Position numbers and translations under genes: made by a program. A stretch of DNA of 64,000 bases from NCBI RefSeq assembly GCF_018691265.1, contig NW_024881261.1, positions 24,639,374 to 24,703,373 of the forward strand, written 5' to 3'. The stretch is from Tyto alba. Lineage: Eukaryota; Chordata; Aves; Strigiformes; Tytonidae. The notes beneath the pieces were generated by a model. That model saw nothing but the letters and a program-made list of their open reading frames with translations, was not told the origin of the DNA and ran no database searches. This document shows positions 1 to 13,400 of the stretch, in pieces. Positions within the stretch are counted from its first letter, which is position 1, and the number at the start of each line of letters is the position of its first letter.

Positions 1-360
1 CTACATTTAAGATTTCTGCAAAGTCTTTGTCAGGAGCCTGGGAATTAAAAATTGTAATTCTAAATGGAGGAAAAATAAATATTATTTTTCTTTGATATCT
101 TTGTAGAATTTTGACACTTATTTCCTGGTGCAGGTGTTGTGTTTTCAATTATAGGAAAGCTATGGCATTGTAATATTGCTGCTGAATACATAGAATTAAC
201 TTTTTCAGTATTGGCATATCTAATAAATTGCGGCCAACTGAAAAATTAGAGGGTCTCTAGCACAAGGGAGGTTGATAATGTCAATGGTATGTTGTAAAGA
301 TGTGCTGCTGTGGGAAGGATGCTGAAACAGCCCAAGGCTATTTCAGCTGCAGACACTGAA

Positions 361-425
361 TCTGCTTCTCCCTTTCTCTTCTCTTTTTTTTTTTTTTAAT
401 TTTTCTTTTTTTTCCCCCTCCCTTG
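361..425 (+). repeat. Pyrimidine-rich tract with T14
   Basis: About 65 nt, nearly all T and C, including a run of 14 T (384-397) and CCCCCTCCC at the end. Such tracts arise from slippage or old poly(A) tails in reverse orientation. No adjoining transposon was recognised. Confidence 0.8.
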
Positions 426-1074
426 TGAACTGCAGTGGCTCTCTAAGATAAAATGCTTTTAAATCATTTCCCAACCTTGCAGCCGTCTTTGATAAAAGCC
501 CTGTTATCTGAAATGATATGAATCACTGTGGAGTTAATCATACCTTATACAACAACATATTTTGTTGTGATTCATTCTGTTTCAATTAATCATCTTATTT
601 ATCTACATTGTCTCAGCTGCTGCACTGAAATTCATGAGTAATAAGCAAGTAATTATTTTAGTATAGTTTACCTAGTACATTATGAATGAAAGGAAAATTG
701 AGAGCCAAGTATTTAAATTTATATTTAGTGATGCTTTCAGTTAATGTCTAGCTATTTAAGCAATTTAGGAATCCTATCTCAAAAATGGCTTTCTTTTTTC
801 CCATTATGGAAAACAAGCAGGTATTTAGAAGAGAAGCTTATAGTTTCCAACAGGCTTCACTTCTTAAAACTGAAAATATTTTCTAATAGTCTCTCAGAAT
901 GCTTAGGGATATTTGTCCTTCCTTATGCTATGCAGTGTTAAGATACTTTTATGATTGTGAATACTGGAGAGACCACAGCACAAGACAGAACATGTCCTGT
1001 GAGAAGGGAAGGCAGATTTCACTGTATTTCAGCAACTTGTGTTTTGTTGACAATGATTGATAACCCTTTTCACT

Positions 1075-1250
1075 TTGTAGCACTTCCCAGAGCGTCTCAT
1101 AACACTTCATAAACATTAAAGCTCAGAATAAACCAATAAGGTGAGTGTGTACTCTTGTCTCTGTTTTACAGGTGGACAATTGAGAGAGTTTTTTGCCCAA
1201 GGTCATACAGCAAGAGCAGAGTCAGAAACAAGTGAAATCGAGTTCTAACT
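1075..1250 (+). repeat. MIR-like ancient SINE remnant
   Basis: The segment carries, in the right order, several blocks of the MIR consensus. These are GTAGCACTTCCCAGAG with ACTTCATAAACATTAA, then AATAAGGTGAGTGTG, then CTGTTTTACAGGTGG, then GCCCAAGGTCATACAG, then AGCAGAGTCAGAAACAAG. MIR and related core-SINEs predate the split of birds and mammals and survive as decayed copies. The match was made by eye, so family assignment (MIR, MIR3 or the related L3/CR1 tail) is uncertain. Confidence 0.7.
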
Positions 1251-3830
1251 TTTTTCTTCAGCTAGAGTCCTGAAATGTTGTCAGCCACTCTACATTTAGG
1301 ACAAAAATCACCTGTCTGGAGGAAAAGACCTGCAGAATTCGGCATTCAGTTTTCAGTGTAATGTTAATATATGTTTCTGAAAGCCTTTTAAAGATGAACT
1401 GCATGTGCATTTTCAGTAATCAGAGTACTAGGGCAAAAATGTATAATATATAATATAATACAAATATATAAGAGCTGCAAAAATAAGAGTATGAATAAAA
1501 TTGAGTTATACGGTTGATAAGACCTAGAAGAATGAAGGCAGAAGTGTTCACAAAAACTTCTTTAAATCAGTGTAAATCCAGAACAATTCAATTTCACAGA
1601 GATATTTGCAGATAACAATGCAAGTAAAATACATAGGTTTCAATAAAGATTTTGTTTTCTGGTCCAGCTAAGGCCTATTCAATGACTCCACATTTCAAGC
1701 CATCTTTGGGGCAGATACAGGCAGTTTCTGATTCAGACCATTGTTAGATCATGCTCAAGCCTTTTATGCCAACATATACTGGGGATTCTCCCCCAGTTAC
1801 AGTCGTTACAGTGAATTGTAAGGCTGCAGTGCTGTGTTATCCCCATGGATAACATCTAAATGTGAGTTGATGCAAGATGCTCTGACCTGCCCTTATCACA
1901 TAGTTTCATCTGACGCCTTTAGTCAGATTTGACAAGTTTATGTCCATAGCAAGAGTGAGTTCTGTGGGCTACATTACTGTTTAATCACTGAGCTAGCTGG
2001 TCCAGCTTTCCCAGGCAACACAATCACTAGAGCTGACTAGACGAGAGGGTAATACATGCTGGTACGGAGGACTTTGAAAGAGAAAGTCTGATAACGTCTC
2101 TGTTTCATCTGATCTAACCAGTCTATATTGTTCAGGTTTCCCAAGCAGTATAGCAAAGAAACATAGTTGGGGATGTTGTCTGACTAAAGATTTTATTTCT
2201 GTTGTATAGTATTTACAGCAATATAATTTTTAATCCTGACTTATATGTGCAGTCACTCAATATAATTTTATCTGCAGGTATTTAGTTGACTGTCAGTATG
2301 CATGGATAAGTTCAGGTATTAGCTGTAAAGTTCTTGGACAGAGGTTTTTATATAAAAGAGCTTGTATTTGCCTAAAGAGTATGTATTGATGCTTCCTGTG
2401 TTTATAAATTTGAGTCTGAACAAAAGGTACTTGAAAGAGAAGAAAAGCGAAGGAACGTCAGTGAGCCAGTAGTAAGTCTCTGATGATGTATTGTAGAGAG
2501 GCCTAGAGGCTGCTCTAAACTAAATTTTTAAAGAAAATATGCAATAAAATGTAATAAATGCAGGGGATAAAAGTAGATGTGTTTTCAGCCTATATGAGTC
2601 AAATGTTTTAGTAATTATTTTGGTACTGAAGCTGCTTAAATACATACAAAATGCAAATGTGTAGTTGTGCAAAAGTAAGTTGAAACTACATTAGAACAGC
2701 TTTTGATTTTTGTTTCTAAAACTGTTTTTTTTTTTTGAAAACACAATTCAGGGGGTTTGGAATGGGATTGGCAATATCTTTATTATATATTAACCTATTT
2801 TCTGTACTATTACGTAGCACTGTTTTGTTAAAACTACAGTTTTAACCTTGTTTCCTTTCTCACACTATCTATATCTATCAGCACCTTCCTTCACCCTGCT
2901 TATATATCTCAAATAATACATTTATTCCATCAAGACAGTTTCACATCTGATTACAGATTAAGTAGTTTAATTTTTCTGACTTTCTTCAACAAATAAGAGC
3001 AAAACTAGGTCTTTGAACCCTCTCTTCTTTCCAACTAGTTATATAATCTCCTGTCATGGGGATTCCTACTGTTTGTAGATTTTATAGGAATAAATGTAAC
3101 TCACTGATGTTTCCTTAAGGCAACTGAAAAGGAGCTACATATGAGTAAACAATGCAAAAAGATTTTTCCTTCATGCACTGACATATATGTTGAAGGTATT
3201 TAGAACTGACTTCTCCTAAACTGTTATTGATTAAAATCTATATTTTAATTTTTAATTATAATTTAGTACTAAGACATCAGAATTCATAATAATGGGCATT
3301 TGCATTGATTAGATGTACTAATTATACAATTAAGACATAATTTGTCCCTCCTATAAATGGCATTAAAAGGAAAGCTAAATGTTCAGTATATTATGAAGCA
3401 TATGTAATGGGTCATAAATATATGTGAGGGTTGCAAAAATATTTTAATTTCTAAATAATTTTTCAGAGTTGTCAAAAAGTTAGGACAGGAGATTGGAAAG
3501 GGAGTAGAAAAAAATACAGTTGCAGCATACCTAAAATACCTGAAAGATACATAAAATCATCCATGGTTTTCCCAAAGTTATTAATTGATCTCTTAGACCT
3601 TGCCTTATTTATAAACATAAGACACCCCATTTACAACAGCCTTTGGGTAATAATTTTGCAGCCACATGAAAGTGTCTCCTTAAGCTATATTTTGAAATTT
3701 AGTGGTCATATTCTGACTTACAATACCATTTGTTTAAATATTAACCTCCCAGGGAAGCAGTGTGGAGAAATTGCTTTGCTACAGGTTTTTGTTCAAAGTT
3801 AACAGAACTCATCTCTCCTAGTCATTACAC

Positions 3831-3851
3831 TTTTTTTTTTTTTTTTTTTTT
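3831..3851 (+). repeat. Poly(T) run of 21
   Basis: An uninterrupted run of 21 T, the longest homopolymer seen in the window. No retrotransposed sequence could be recognised on either side, so origin as a reversed poly(A) tail is only a possibility. Confidence 0.9.
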
Positions 3852-6800
3852 AATTCTTCACAGAAATGATCCACTAAACCTTTACTTTAGTAGAAGTACT
3901 GCCAACACAGAAGTGATAAGTAACAGTGTCAAAATGTTGCCTGTTAAGTCCTCAGACCCTCAGCTGACACATTATATTCCATGTCAAAACCAGCAACATA
4001 TGCAGTCCCATTAGGGAGACATGCATATATGAGTCAGTTTGCTTTCCATGCTAAAGTAGTTTACAGGTGAAGGAGCTTTCCTCTAAAGGAAAGAATTGTA
4101 GCACTGGCTGGGGTGGTAGAAATGTTGAAATATATAAATCTGTATTGGCTATGTTTCTGGCTGTATAGAGGGAGACCCCCTACTCTGAATTCAAAATTCA
4201 ACAAACAGTTGTATTCATCATACTCAAGTTATGTTATCTGGAGGCAGCAGCTTCACAAGCAGAAAGTTTCTTCTTCCCAACTGCAGCCAAGGAGAAGGAC
4301 TTCTTCACCACCCTTACAAAGGAAGTGGCCATCAGCATCTGCTTCTGGTCCAAGTCTTAGAGCTTGGAGCCAGCTGATTTTCCCCCTCAGTAGGGCCACA
4401 GGCTGTCCTTGTCAATAAGCAAAAACCTTTAGCACTTGAAAAACTCACTTGAAAGCAATGGGAAAGTGGTACACATTCCAGTGGAAGACCCTTAGGATGC
4501 CTAAGTAATTTGACCTTAGTGATGCTTTTGAAGCTGTCCTGCTGTTACAACAAGGTACAGCCCTGCTTGTTGAATAGGCTATTTGGGGATGTCCAAATAT
4601 TTCTGGAGTTCAGAGTTTTATTTTAAATTTTTCTGATGCTGAAGATTGATGGATCTTGATTCAGGGGAAACTAATTGTTTTTACTGAAAAATTTTGTTTC
4701 TTCATCTTGATATTATTGTCCTTTGAGTCAAAGCCAGTCTGCATGTGCCAGTCAACAGCATGCTTATTTCTCTTTCTCTGTGGCTGTCCTGCCGAAGGAT
4801 ACTACTTTTGTAATTCTGAGAGGCCAAGCTATTAGCAGTATCTTTGGTTCCCGGCAGATAAAAGACCTCACAGAATTAAGTCCTCTTCAGGATCTCCTTT
4901 AATGAAGTGCATTTCTGTGCTGGAATTCCTCTGAGATCAACGCATTTTTATCTTGTCTAGTCAGACCATTGACCTCTCCAGGTTGTACAACATTCTTTTT
5001 TTTAAAAGAACCAGAATTTTCACGAGAAATTAAGTTGTAGCCATAAATTGTATTGGTGGGGCAGTTCTGATTGCTCTGAAAGGAGGACCTTGTAACTGGA
5101 AAAATATCTGAAATTACATGGAATTGCAGGTATCTTTCACCATCAGTTCACCTGAAGTTTTTACTTCACTGTTTTTGAAACACATATGACCTATGTGGAT
5201 GGGCAATCAGATGGTCTTAACGCACACAATATTTAACATATATGTCATTTTGAAGCAGCTATGATTAACATATCATATTAACATATGATTGGGATTTCTT
5301 CTCATTGGAATTTCTACTAGACCAGTAGATACATTTGTGAGTGGTCTTGGACACATACCAGTTTCAGATAAATGGATCAGTCAATTTAAATTCTGTACCT
5401 GTAGTTGCCAAACACTATGCATTTGATTTGAACATCAAAGTAAATGCCAGATTTAGATGGAGCTGCATCTTGGTATATGTGAATTACAATAATGAGTCAA
5501 ACTACTGAATCTAACTGCTCAAAAAAGAACACTCATCATCTGGAACCAAATTAATTTATTCTAGAGTCTAAACTGGTGAAAAGAACTGATGAAGTACGTA
5601 GCCTTATGCTGGCCAATTGTAGCCTGTCTCTGAACATGCATTATCTGAGAGATGGGTGGCCACATGTATGAGTATTCTAAAGGGTAGCGCTGGTGTGAGG
5701 TGGACACATTATTTAGAGTACACCATGGAAACTGTAAGTTTCAGAAGTCCATATTAACTCTCCTTGCAGGTGATCTTCTTTCATATTTCAGACAAGAACT
5801 TTGTGTCCCAGGATGAGTGATGCATGTATGTATTTCAGGTACAGCAACCTAAAATCAAGATCAAAGTGTTTAGTGTGTTAACATCTACTTCAGCTGTGTT
5901 ATTGGGATAGTTTTTAAGGTGGCATGGAAATGGCAGTGTAAGTCATCCCAAAGTTATCTTTTCATTTATGGTAAAGATATTAAATATTTTAGGGGGGGGC
6001 TCTTCCTTGTAACTTACTTTATTCAAAACATACCCATTCATTTTGCACCTCTTCCACTGGAGTTGATTTTTAGGAAGTTAAATATCAATTATCTCTTTTT
6101 AACCAACCTTTACCTCTACTATTCTTAAGTTTCTCTTCCTTGTTATTTGGAACTTAAAAGTGCATTGTATAGAATACCACAATACAAATTAACAGAAGTT
6201 GGTTACTCTGGAGGGCATTCAGATAGATCTAGAGTGAGAGACGAATATGTAATATGTTAACAAGGAATGTTATCACACCAGGAAGATGCTTAATTCGGGA
6301 GTAAATCATGCAGATATTCTTGTGGCTGTTGTTCAAGGTAACAATTATTAGAATAGTAATGAAACACAAAGTAAACCTAATTTTTCTATTTCAAAATACA
6401 GCAACAATTTTGAGTGCTAGGTGGATGGGGAGAATTGGATAATTAGGCAATATTGCTATCTACATTTAATATCCTTTAACACTTACTTTTCAGGGTAAAA
6501 GCCAGCTCTTTAATGAGACTTTAAAGGAAACAGGAATGTTCTGAAAGATTTCAGTTTCCTTTAGTTTTTGTTGCAACAGTTTCCCAAAGACAGGGTCCTG
6601 GACTAGATACTGCTGATCTGATCCATTATGGCCAGGCCTGTGGTCCTTGAACAAAGATATTTCTTTCAAGAAAAGATTAGCCAGATAATTAGAATTCTCT
6701 GATTTTACAATTTATAGAACATGTGGTAACTTTTCTAATGATTTTTTTTTTATTTAGAATTGAACAACTTGTTTCAGTGATAATGTTTTGTTCATCTGTT

Positions 6801-7907
6801 AATAAGACCTCTTGTAATAAATCCTTGTTCAGGATAATGAGTAAGAAAAATTATACTTCATGTAGATAAAATTCCCAAAAGCAGACTTGAAATATATCCA
6901 ACTCATCCTGCAAACTCTTTGAAATGTAACTAATTTTGTCTATACTAATCAGTACAAACAATGCTACTAATTTAAATTAAGACCATAACAAGTTACGATG
7001 CTTAACTTTTCATAACATTTCCTTATCTACTTTTTTTTTTCTTGTATATTTTTTGCATTCCATTCTTCTGGAATTGAATACATCATACCCAGCAACAGCC
7101 TGGGGTGCAAGTTTGGTATGACTGTGCAATGTTTTCCTATTTTAATTCTACATTTTACAAACACTTCTATGGATCTTATGTTGCCTGTCTCAGCTATGTG
7201 GAAAGTATAACAAGGTCTTCAGTAGTATTTATTACTGAGTATAGTTACTGTTCTCTCTCAACAGAGCCAGCTTTTGTGCTCTGAACTACCCCAACTAGCC
7301 ATCTTTCTGTAATAAAACACCCATTGAAACCCATTTCTATGTTCCTGCTCCCAGTAATCTCCCTGCAAATATGAAATGCCTCCCTAATATGATACTGGGT
7401 AGAGACATAAGGCATGCAATGTTCAGGCCTTCATCAGTATCTTTGGTCCTTGGACGGCTGTAAATGGAAGATTGACAATATTGTAAAGGGGAGATCCCCC
7501 GCTTGCCAGCAAGATGCACAGAACTTACTGCCTGCCCTTTAAGGCCTCCAGGATATTAAGCCTTACATATGAGTTTACCATTTATCAATAAGCTATTATG
7601 GGATAACCTTAGAAGGTTTCTAAAATGTTTTCCCCTGAGCCTCATACAACTTCCTGACTTTACAGACAAAGGCATATGAAAAATTGTATCAATAAAATTT
7701 TTAAATTCTCTAAAATAGTTTTCCTCTGAAACATGTCATATACAGAATATATGATGGGTTGGCATGTTAAAATGGTTTTGTGGATCCTTTTCTAAGGCAA
7801 CTTGTATTACTAGGTTGTGAATTGACCATTTGAGTAATGTGTCCATCCCAAGACAGCTTTTCTAAGAAACCATCATGTGTTCTTTTTTCTTGCCTATCTC
7901 CTACCCT

Positions 7908-8070
7908 TATTATTACAGCAGTTAACTTTATAGAAGGTGTTTGGAGTACTATACACTGTACAAAATAGAGTAAGAAGCATGTCCTGTCCTGAAAAACTTA
8001 TTTTTAAACAGATGCAACAAACAAAAACCCAGAGAACTAATGACCAGAGAGAGGTGAAACATCATAACAA
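7908..8070 (+). repeat. Ancient L3/CR1-type or MIR-like repeat remnant
   Basis: The blocks TACACTGTACAAAATAGAGT, TGTCCTGTCCTGAAAAACTT and AGAGAGAGGTGAAACATC follow the order of an old repeat tail common in turtles, crocodilians and birds. That tail has a ...GCTGTACAAACACAGA... segment, then CCCTGCCCCAAAGAGCTTAC, then an AGAGAGGTGAA block. It is preceded by TTATTATTACAG, again as in the family. Similarity is partial and judged by eye. Confidence 0.6.
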
Positions 8071-9370
8071 TGATCCTAGAGTTGCACAGTGCCATTACAA
8101 AAAATGTAGCTAAGGTTTTTGCCCTGTAATCTCATATATCAATTTTTAAAAGAAATGCAATCAGTGGAAAAGAGAAAAGTAATGGTGGGCTATGCTAAGT
8201 CTAGATACCCAAGTCCCTTTTCTATAGATGTTTTTAGTAATTCTTTTACATTTTTTTTTGTTTTCAGTCTTAAATATCATGCAGAATTAAAGCAGCTCAT
8301 GATCAGTTAAAATTTTACATATTTAAGAAAGTATTTAAGATTAACCGTTCTTCATTTACTGACCATTACTTGGAACCAAAAAAATCTTGTATTTTTGTAA
8401 GCTTAGTAAGCTACACTGTTTTTCTTTAAACTTTAGGGTATGAATTATATTCCTATAATGACAGCTGCAGGGTGGAATGTTTTAACACACTGGAGTGAGA
8501 TATATCTTGGACACATTCTTGGTATCTTAAGTTCAACATGCTCCATATGGTGCCACTGAGCCAATGATTTTGAAGAAAACAGTCAAAGACTGCTGAAACA
8601 GCGTAAAATACAAATTAGTCTTTGCTATGTAAGTAAAAAAAAAAAAATATCACTGTCAATCTTTCCATCTTTCTTTATGAATACTTCCAGCAACTTTTAA
8701 TAGTAGTCCCCATGTTTTAAAACAACTACTGAATTCTAGCAGAACAGACTAAAGACTGTGGGCCAAGAATGCATGCTCATTATTGACTGTATTATGCCTA
8801 AGTCTTATATGGGAGAGCAAAGGGAAAGGAGGTTGGGCTTCCCTGTATTGTCACATTAGTCTTTAACATGGCAGCAGAGACTGTGTGTTGCAAGCTCTGT
8901 GAGAAGTAGGTTGCTCTTTGTTAACTTAGTCCTCTGTCAGCACAAAAGAACCATGAAAGAGCTGTGTCACAGGGAGGTATCTTCTCAGTCCTACTATTGA
9001 AAATAGTAGTGACAGGGTACCCAGTAGTAAAACTATAATAACCATTGCTATGATTTAAATATTTTAGTGTTTGTGGTACTGGAATAGCTGGGAATTATGT
9101 TTCCAGGACATTGGATTTTTTTTGTGTATGTTTTTGTTCATAGTATCATGACAGGTAGGAGTTAATGTATGTGTAACTTGCTTGTCTATCATTTTATCTT
9201 AATGTGTTTGGATTTTTTTCAATATAAACTTAACCCTGAGATTCCTGAGTTGATATTCATGCTTATGGATTTCAGAATTATTGCAGCATACTTGCAGTTC
9301 TTAATACCAAAGTAATTGGTTCATACCCTGATTTTAACTCTATATTGACCTGATGTAAATTTTAGTCCAG

Positions 9371-9430
9371 TATTATTATTATTACTATTATTAGGGGTTT
9401 TTAAAAGTGTCATACATGGACTCCTAACAA
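9371..9430 (+). repeat. (ATT)n tract with possible L3-type repeat remnant
   Basis: A 23-nt (ATT)n run (9371-9393), with one interruption, is followed by AGGGGTTTTT and then GTCATACATGGACTCCTAAC. The layout resembles the start of the old repeat tail seen at 7908-8070, where an ATT run precedes AGGAGCCCCAGTCATGG. The simple repeat is certain. The assignment to a transposon family is weak. Confidence 0.45.
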
Positions 9431-10429
9431 AAACCCCAAGGATTACACAGCCATGCAGAAATTCTGTCTCTTTCAAGTAATACCAGCCTTAAATCATTTT
9501 GTACTGCTGTTGACTCTTAAGAACAGATTTACAAATATAACAGAGCATAAGAAAAACAGCAACAGTGCACCAACCTGTTAACCTGTACTGTGTACCTTTT
9601 CTATCAGCAAAGCAGCATAATGAAATGAGAGCATTACTAATGAATCAGACCCTTAAGGTGGTGATTTGCAGAGTTACGTGACTGTGAAGTTGCACATTAC
9701 AGCCTGAGTTGATCTAGGAATTTACTGCTGGATGAAGGGGGAGGTCTTGCTCCCTGTTCTCCTCCTTTTTAGACATGTAGGTTCTGTCTCAGGTTCCCTC
9801 TGCACAGTGGAGTTAAGGCAGCAGAGACATGGGGGATATTTTAAAGAAAAGGCCCGAGGAGGTGTGGCCTCATGATTTCTAAACAGGGATGTAATTTGAG
9901 ACAGTCGGTCTAGAAGAAAGAAACCAAAACATAGTCCCTGATCTTCTTCCCCTGCTAAATTGTTACAATCTATAAAATCATTAGACAAGGACTGACAGGT
10001 AACTAGCATTTTAGTAATCCCATATTAGAGCTACCTGCACTGCTGTAGTCCCTCTAGAAATAATTAGATAAAACAATCATTGATAGTTTGTTTAAATTTC
10101 CACATTTAAATATAGCCTGAATGTCAAATTTCAAATTATAATTACTTATGATGTTTGTTAAATCCTTTGGGATACAGCCAATGCTGGTATCTGTGATGAA
10201 GGACCTAGTTGCCAACCAATGGATTAATAAATAAGGTTCTTGTATGCTCTCAGAAAGTACATTCAAAGCATGCAAGGTCTTGATACAATATTTCTCACAG
10301 TAAGCAGAGGTCAAATCTCTGGTTTAAGTGGAAAGCAGAACTTAATATTGGCGTTAGAGACAGGACCAGAACATCAATGATACATCAAGATGGATGCTTT
10401 ATCCTCATACATAAAATATAATTGCCACC

Positions 10430-10446
10430 TTTTTTTTTTTTTTTTT
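10430..10446 (+). repeat. Poly(T) run of 17
   Basis: Seventeen T in a row followed by CTTGCAG. The stretch looks like a polypyrimidine tract with an AG acceptor, but no coding frame resembling ADK follows, so it is listed only as a homopolymer. Confidence 0.85.
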
Positions 10447-13400
10447 CTTGCAGTAGCTGGATTCCCTGGTTTAAAAAGGTATCTGTTGATGTTCATCCAG
10501 TCACTGGACATATATTGATATATGTTATAGGAAAGGCTTATTCAGCTGTACCTCTCTCATCAGTGATAACTGCATAGGCCTTCCAGTCTCTGTGGCCATC
10601 CTAATCCATTTGATGATGATATAATGCAGCTGTCCCAAAACACTATCCCCTTTCTTTCAGAAACATAAGACTTCCAAGCCCACATGCATGTAATCTAACC
10701 CAATGAAACAATCTCAAGGGATCCACTTGTCCTATCAGTGCTTTCCTTCATTTTATGCCATGGGTAGACTGGTCCCTTCAGTTATCTGCTAAACAGGATT
10801 ACAGTCCCTGCCTAAATTGGAAGAAAACTGTGCTTTCTTTCTCCAAATATCAGTTTATCATCACTGTGTGTGAGAAGCTTGTGTTAAGCTACATGTTAAG
10901 CTTGCACTTAACTGTTCCAAAACAAATTTGTGTATAAAAGACCTAACAATTGTGTTATATTGCTCATCTGGGACAAAAGGAGGACCGCCTTAAGTCAAAC
11001 ATTCTGTATGATGAAGAGCAGAACATGAAAGGAGACCAAAACCTCTTTCTGCATGTTACCACTGTTTGCTAAAGGAGGCAGGGTCCAGCCTGTTCTTTCC
11101 TAATTCCACATCTCAGCCGCTGGTAGATTATTTGAGGAAAGGAGGAGTTGAAGAATAAGGGGAAGACTTGAGAAGCTCAGATGGAACTCTCTACCTGAAA
11201 ATTGCTCTGTATTTCTCAGAGATGGAGAAATTTCCTTAGCCTTTCGGACTCTCCACAACGGCTCAATCTTGCCTCAGTGCATCAGGGCCTGGGAGTGGTT
11301 TTCTTCATGCAGGCCAGAAGCCTGCTCATACAGGCCTATAAATTACTTCTCCAAAAAGGTTTTTTTTTTGATAAATCAATCTGTTCGTGTGTTTGCACTA
11401 TATTATGTAAGAGGAGCCTTGTCAACTTATTGAAATAATAGGACATTGTGAGATACCAAGTATTTCTGGCTCAATTTAACTGTTTTAAAGGAAGCAAATT
11501 ATTGCTGCTACAGGGCAGCAGTAACTTACGTAGTGACATCTTATACATGTTTTATGTACCTATTTACTTCAATGTTCACTACAAAATTATGGTTACCATA
11601 GCAATGACCATGTCACCAGATTTCTTTCCTAGTTCTGAAATACATAATACCCATATGCCACCTGAACTGTGATTATTTGCTGCACAAGTACTGAAAGTAG
11701 AAGTTGAGAGTGTCACACACTTCTCTAAACAAACAGTAACACATTGATTTACAGAACATTTTATGATGAAAAGCAATTGGTGCAAGTGGAACTCAAGTTG
11801 CTAGCATCCCTAGTATTGTAAATCCTTTGCCACTAAGCTGAAAGAAAAGCTTCACTGGCTCCTATCAGCAGAGACTCCACTAGTATATACTTAACGTTCA
11901 GTCTTCTGTGGAATATTGGTACATACATGCAATATTCCAGGAAAATAATGTGTGGTATTCAGGAGGGACATTTTCTCTGATTTTAAGTGTGAACTCAAAG
12001 CCGCCTTTTGGCTATTTACTGCTTGTTACTGTTATATGAAATAGCATCACAGAAAGTGGTGTGGGTTTTCCCTGCTGCTTCTTCTATTATAGGAATGGCA
12101 AGAATATGAAGAATTTAGGTAGTGACCTTCTGTACCTTGGAGTGCAACTCACTAACACCAATAGATTTAAGAAGCCAAGTACTAAATTTACAAAATCAGC
12201 ATTAGCCAACGGGGCAGTGGTGGGCTAACCCAATGTGACTTGTAACAGTGGACAAGTAAAAGCTGAAAACTCTTTTACCAGAGATCTAGACTTCTTATAG
12301 CTGGGTTATATTTTCTCACATGTAGACAGTGTGAGATAACCTGAATATATATAACAATTGTGAATATGGATATTTGAAGCAAAGCAGTTTGCAGGACTGC
12401 AAACTTAATCCACCATTTCAGTCATTCTCCTTTAATAAAGGCATGTATACACAGGAAAATTAATCTGAACTGAGATAGCACGTTATTTTAAGCACAACAG
12501 CTTTAACTCGGATTTGTATTATGTCCATTTGTGGACAATCTTATGCAGGAACAGGAGTAGTTTGTTCCTGTTTAGCTTACTTTGAAAATGTGTTTAACTA
12601 AAGAGGCGCAGGGCACGTGAATTATTGAACAAACACATTCAACACATGGAACCAGCCATTAGCAATTCCATGTGAAAATGCAAAAGTAAAATTGATCCAC
12701 ATTTATGTAATGGTTGATCTCCTCTTCCTCACATCATGCAATGTCAGAATTCTTCCCACAAAGAAGGAATCTCACTTTGCTGGGTAGGGAGGAGGACACA
12801 GTGCTGTTGGGTGTTAAGTTTATCTGTATGAGTTGTAAGAAAGAGTTACGAAATTAACTTAGCTGGGAAGATTGAACCAACCTCCCTAAGTCCTTGAACT
12901 GGAGGTGGAGACTGAGTGGTTCAGATTCCAGTTTTATGTAGCAATGCCACTGTTTAAACTCTAAATCTGATCAGAGGCTCCCAAAAGAAAATGAAGTCTT
13001 AAATTAGAAAGTAGGAAAATTTTTTTTCATGGCTTCCATGTTGACTGCAAGCTGTGTAAAAGGATCAAAAAAAGGCTCTTTCATTGTGTTGTAATTAGTA
13101 ATAATTAATAAGTAATGCTAACTACTTCAGTTTTTATTTGGATTCTCTCTGTTCTCCTATATTTGTTTCTCAGAAAAAAAACCTCTGTACTTTTATGTTT
13201 ATCTAGACAGCAAGTGGAATTTGCAAATAATCCTTTAAGGGAATAGGTTTACCTTCAAGCGAAGACATTTGAACTGACCTGACCCTGGACAGGTGACCTG
13301 CAAAACTAGATGATTCAATTTGCTGGTGCAAGTGCTGTGCTTCAGGAGTACCTTAAGCTGTGTGACTCTGCGTGAATTACCAGCTCAGGGTGGTAGCTGA

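Noticed and set aside
989..998. p53 half-site GAACATGTCC
   Set aside because: A functional site needs two half-sites close together, and the neighbouring sequence does not provide a second one.
4113..4418. 101-codon open frame, Gln/Ser/Arg-rich at the end
   Set aside because: No recognisable family, no splice or promoter context. Chance frame in a slightly GC-richer patch.
10430..10453. Long polypyrimidine tract followed by CAG, like a splice acceptor
   Set aside because: No reading frame after it resembles ADK and no paired donor at a sensible distance is evident.
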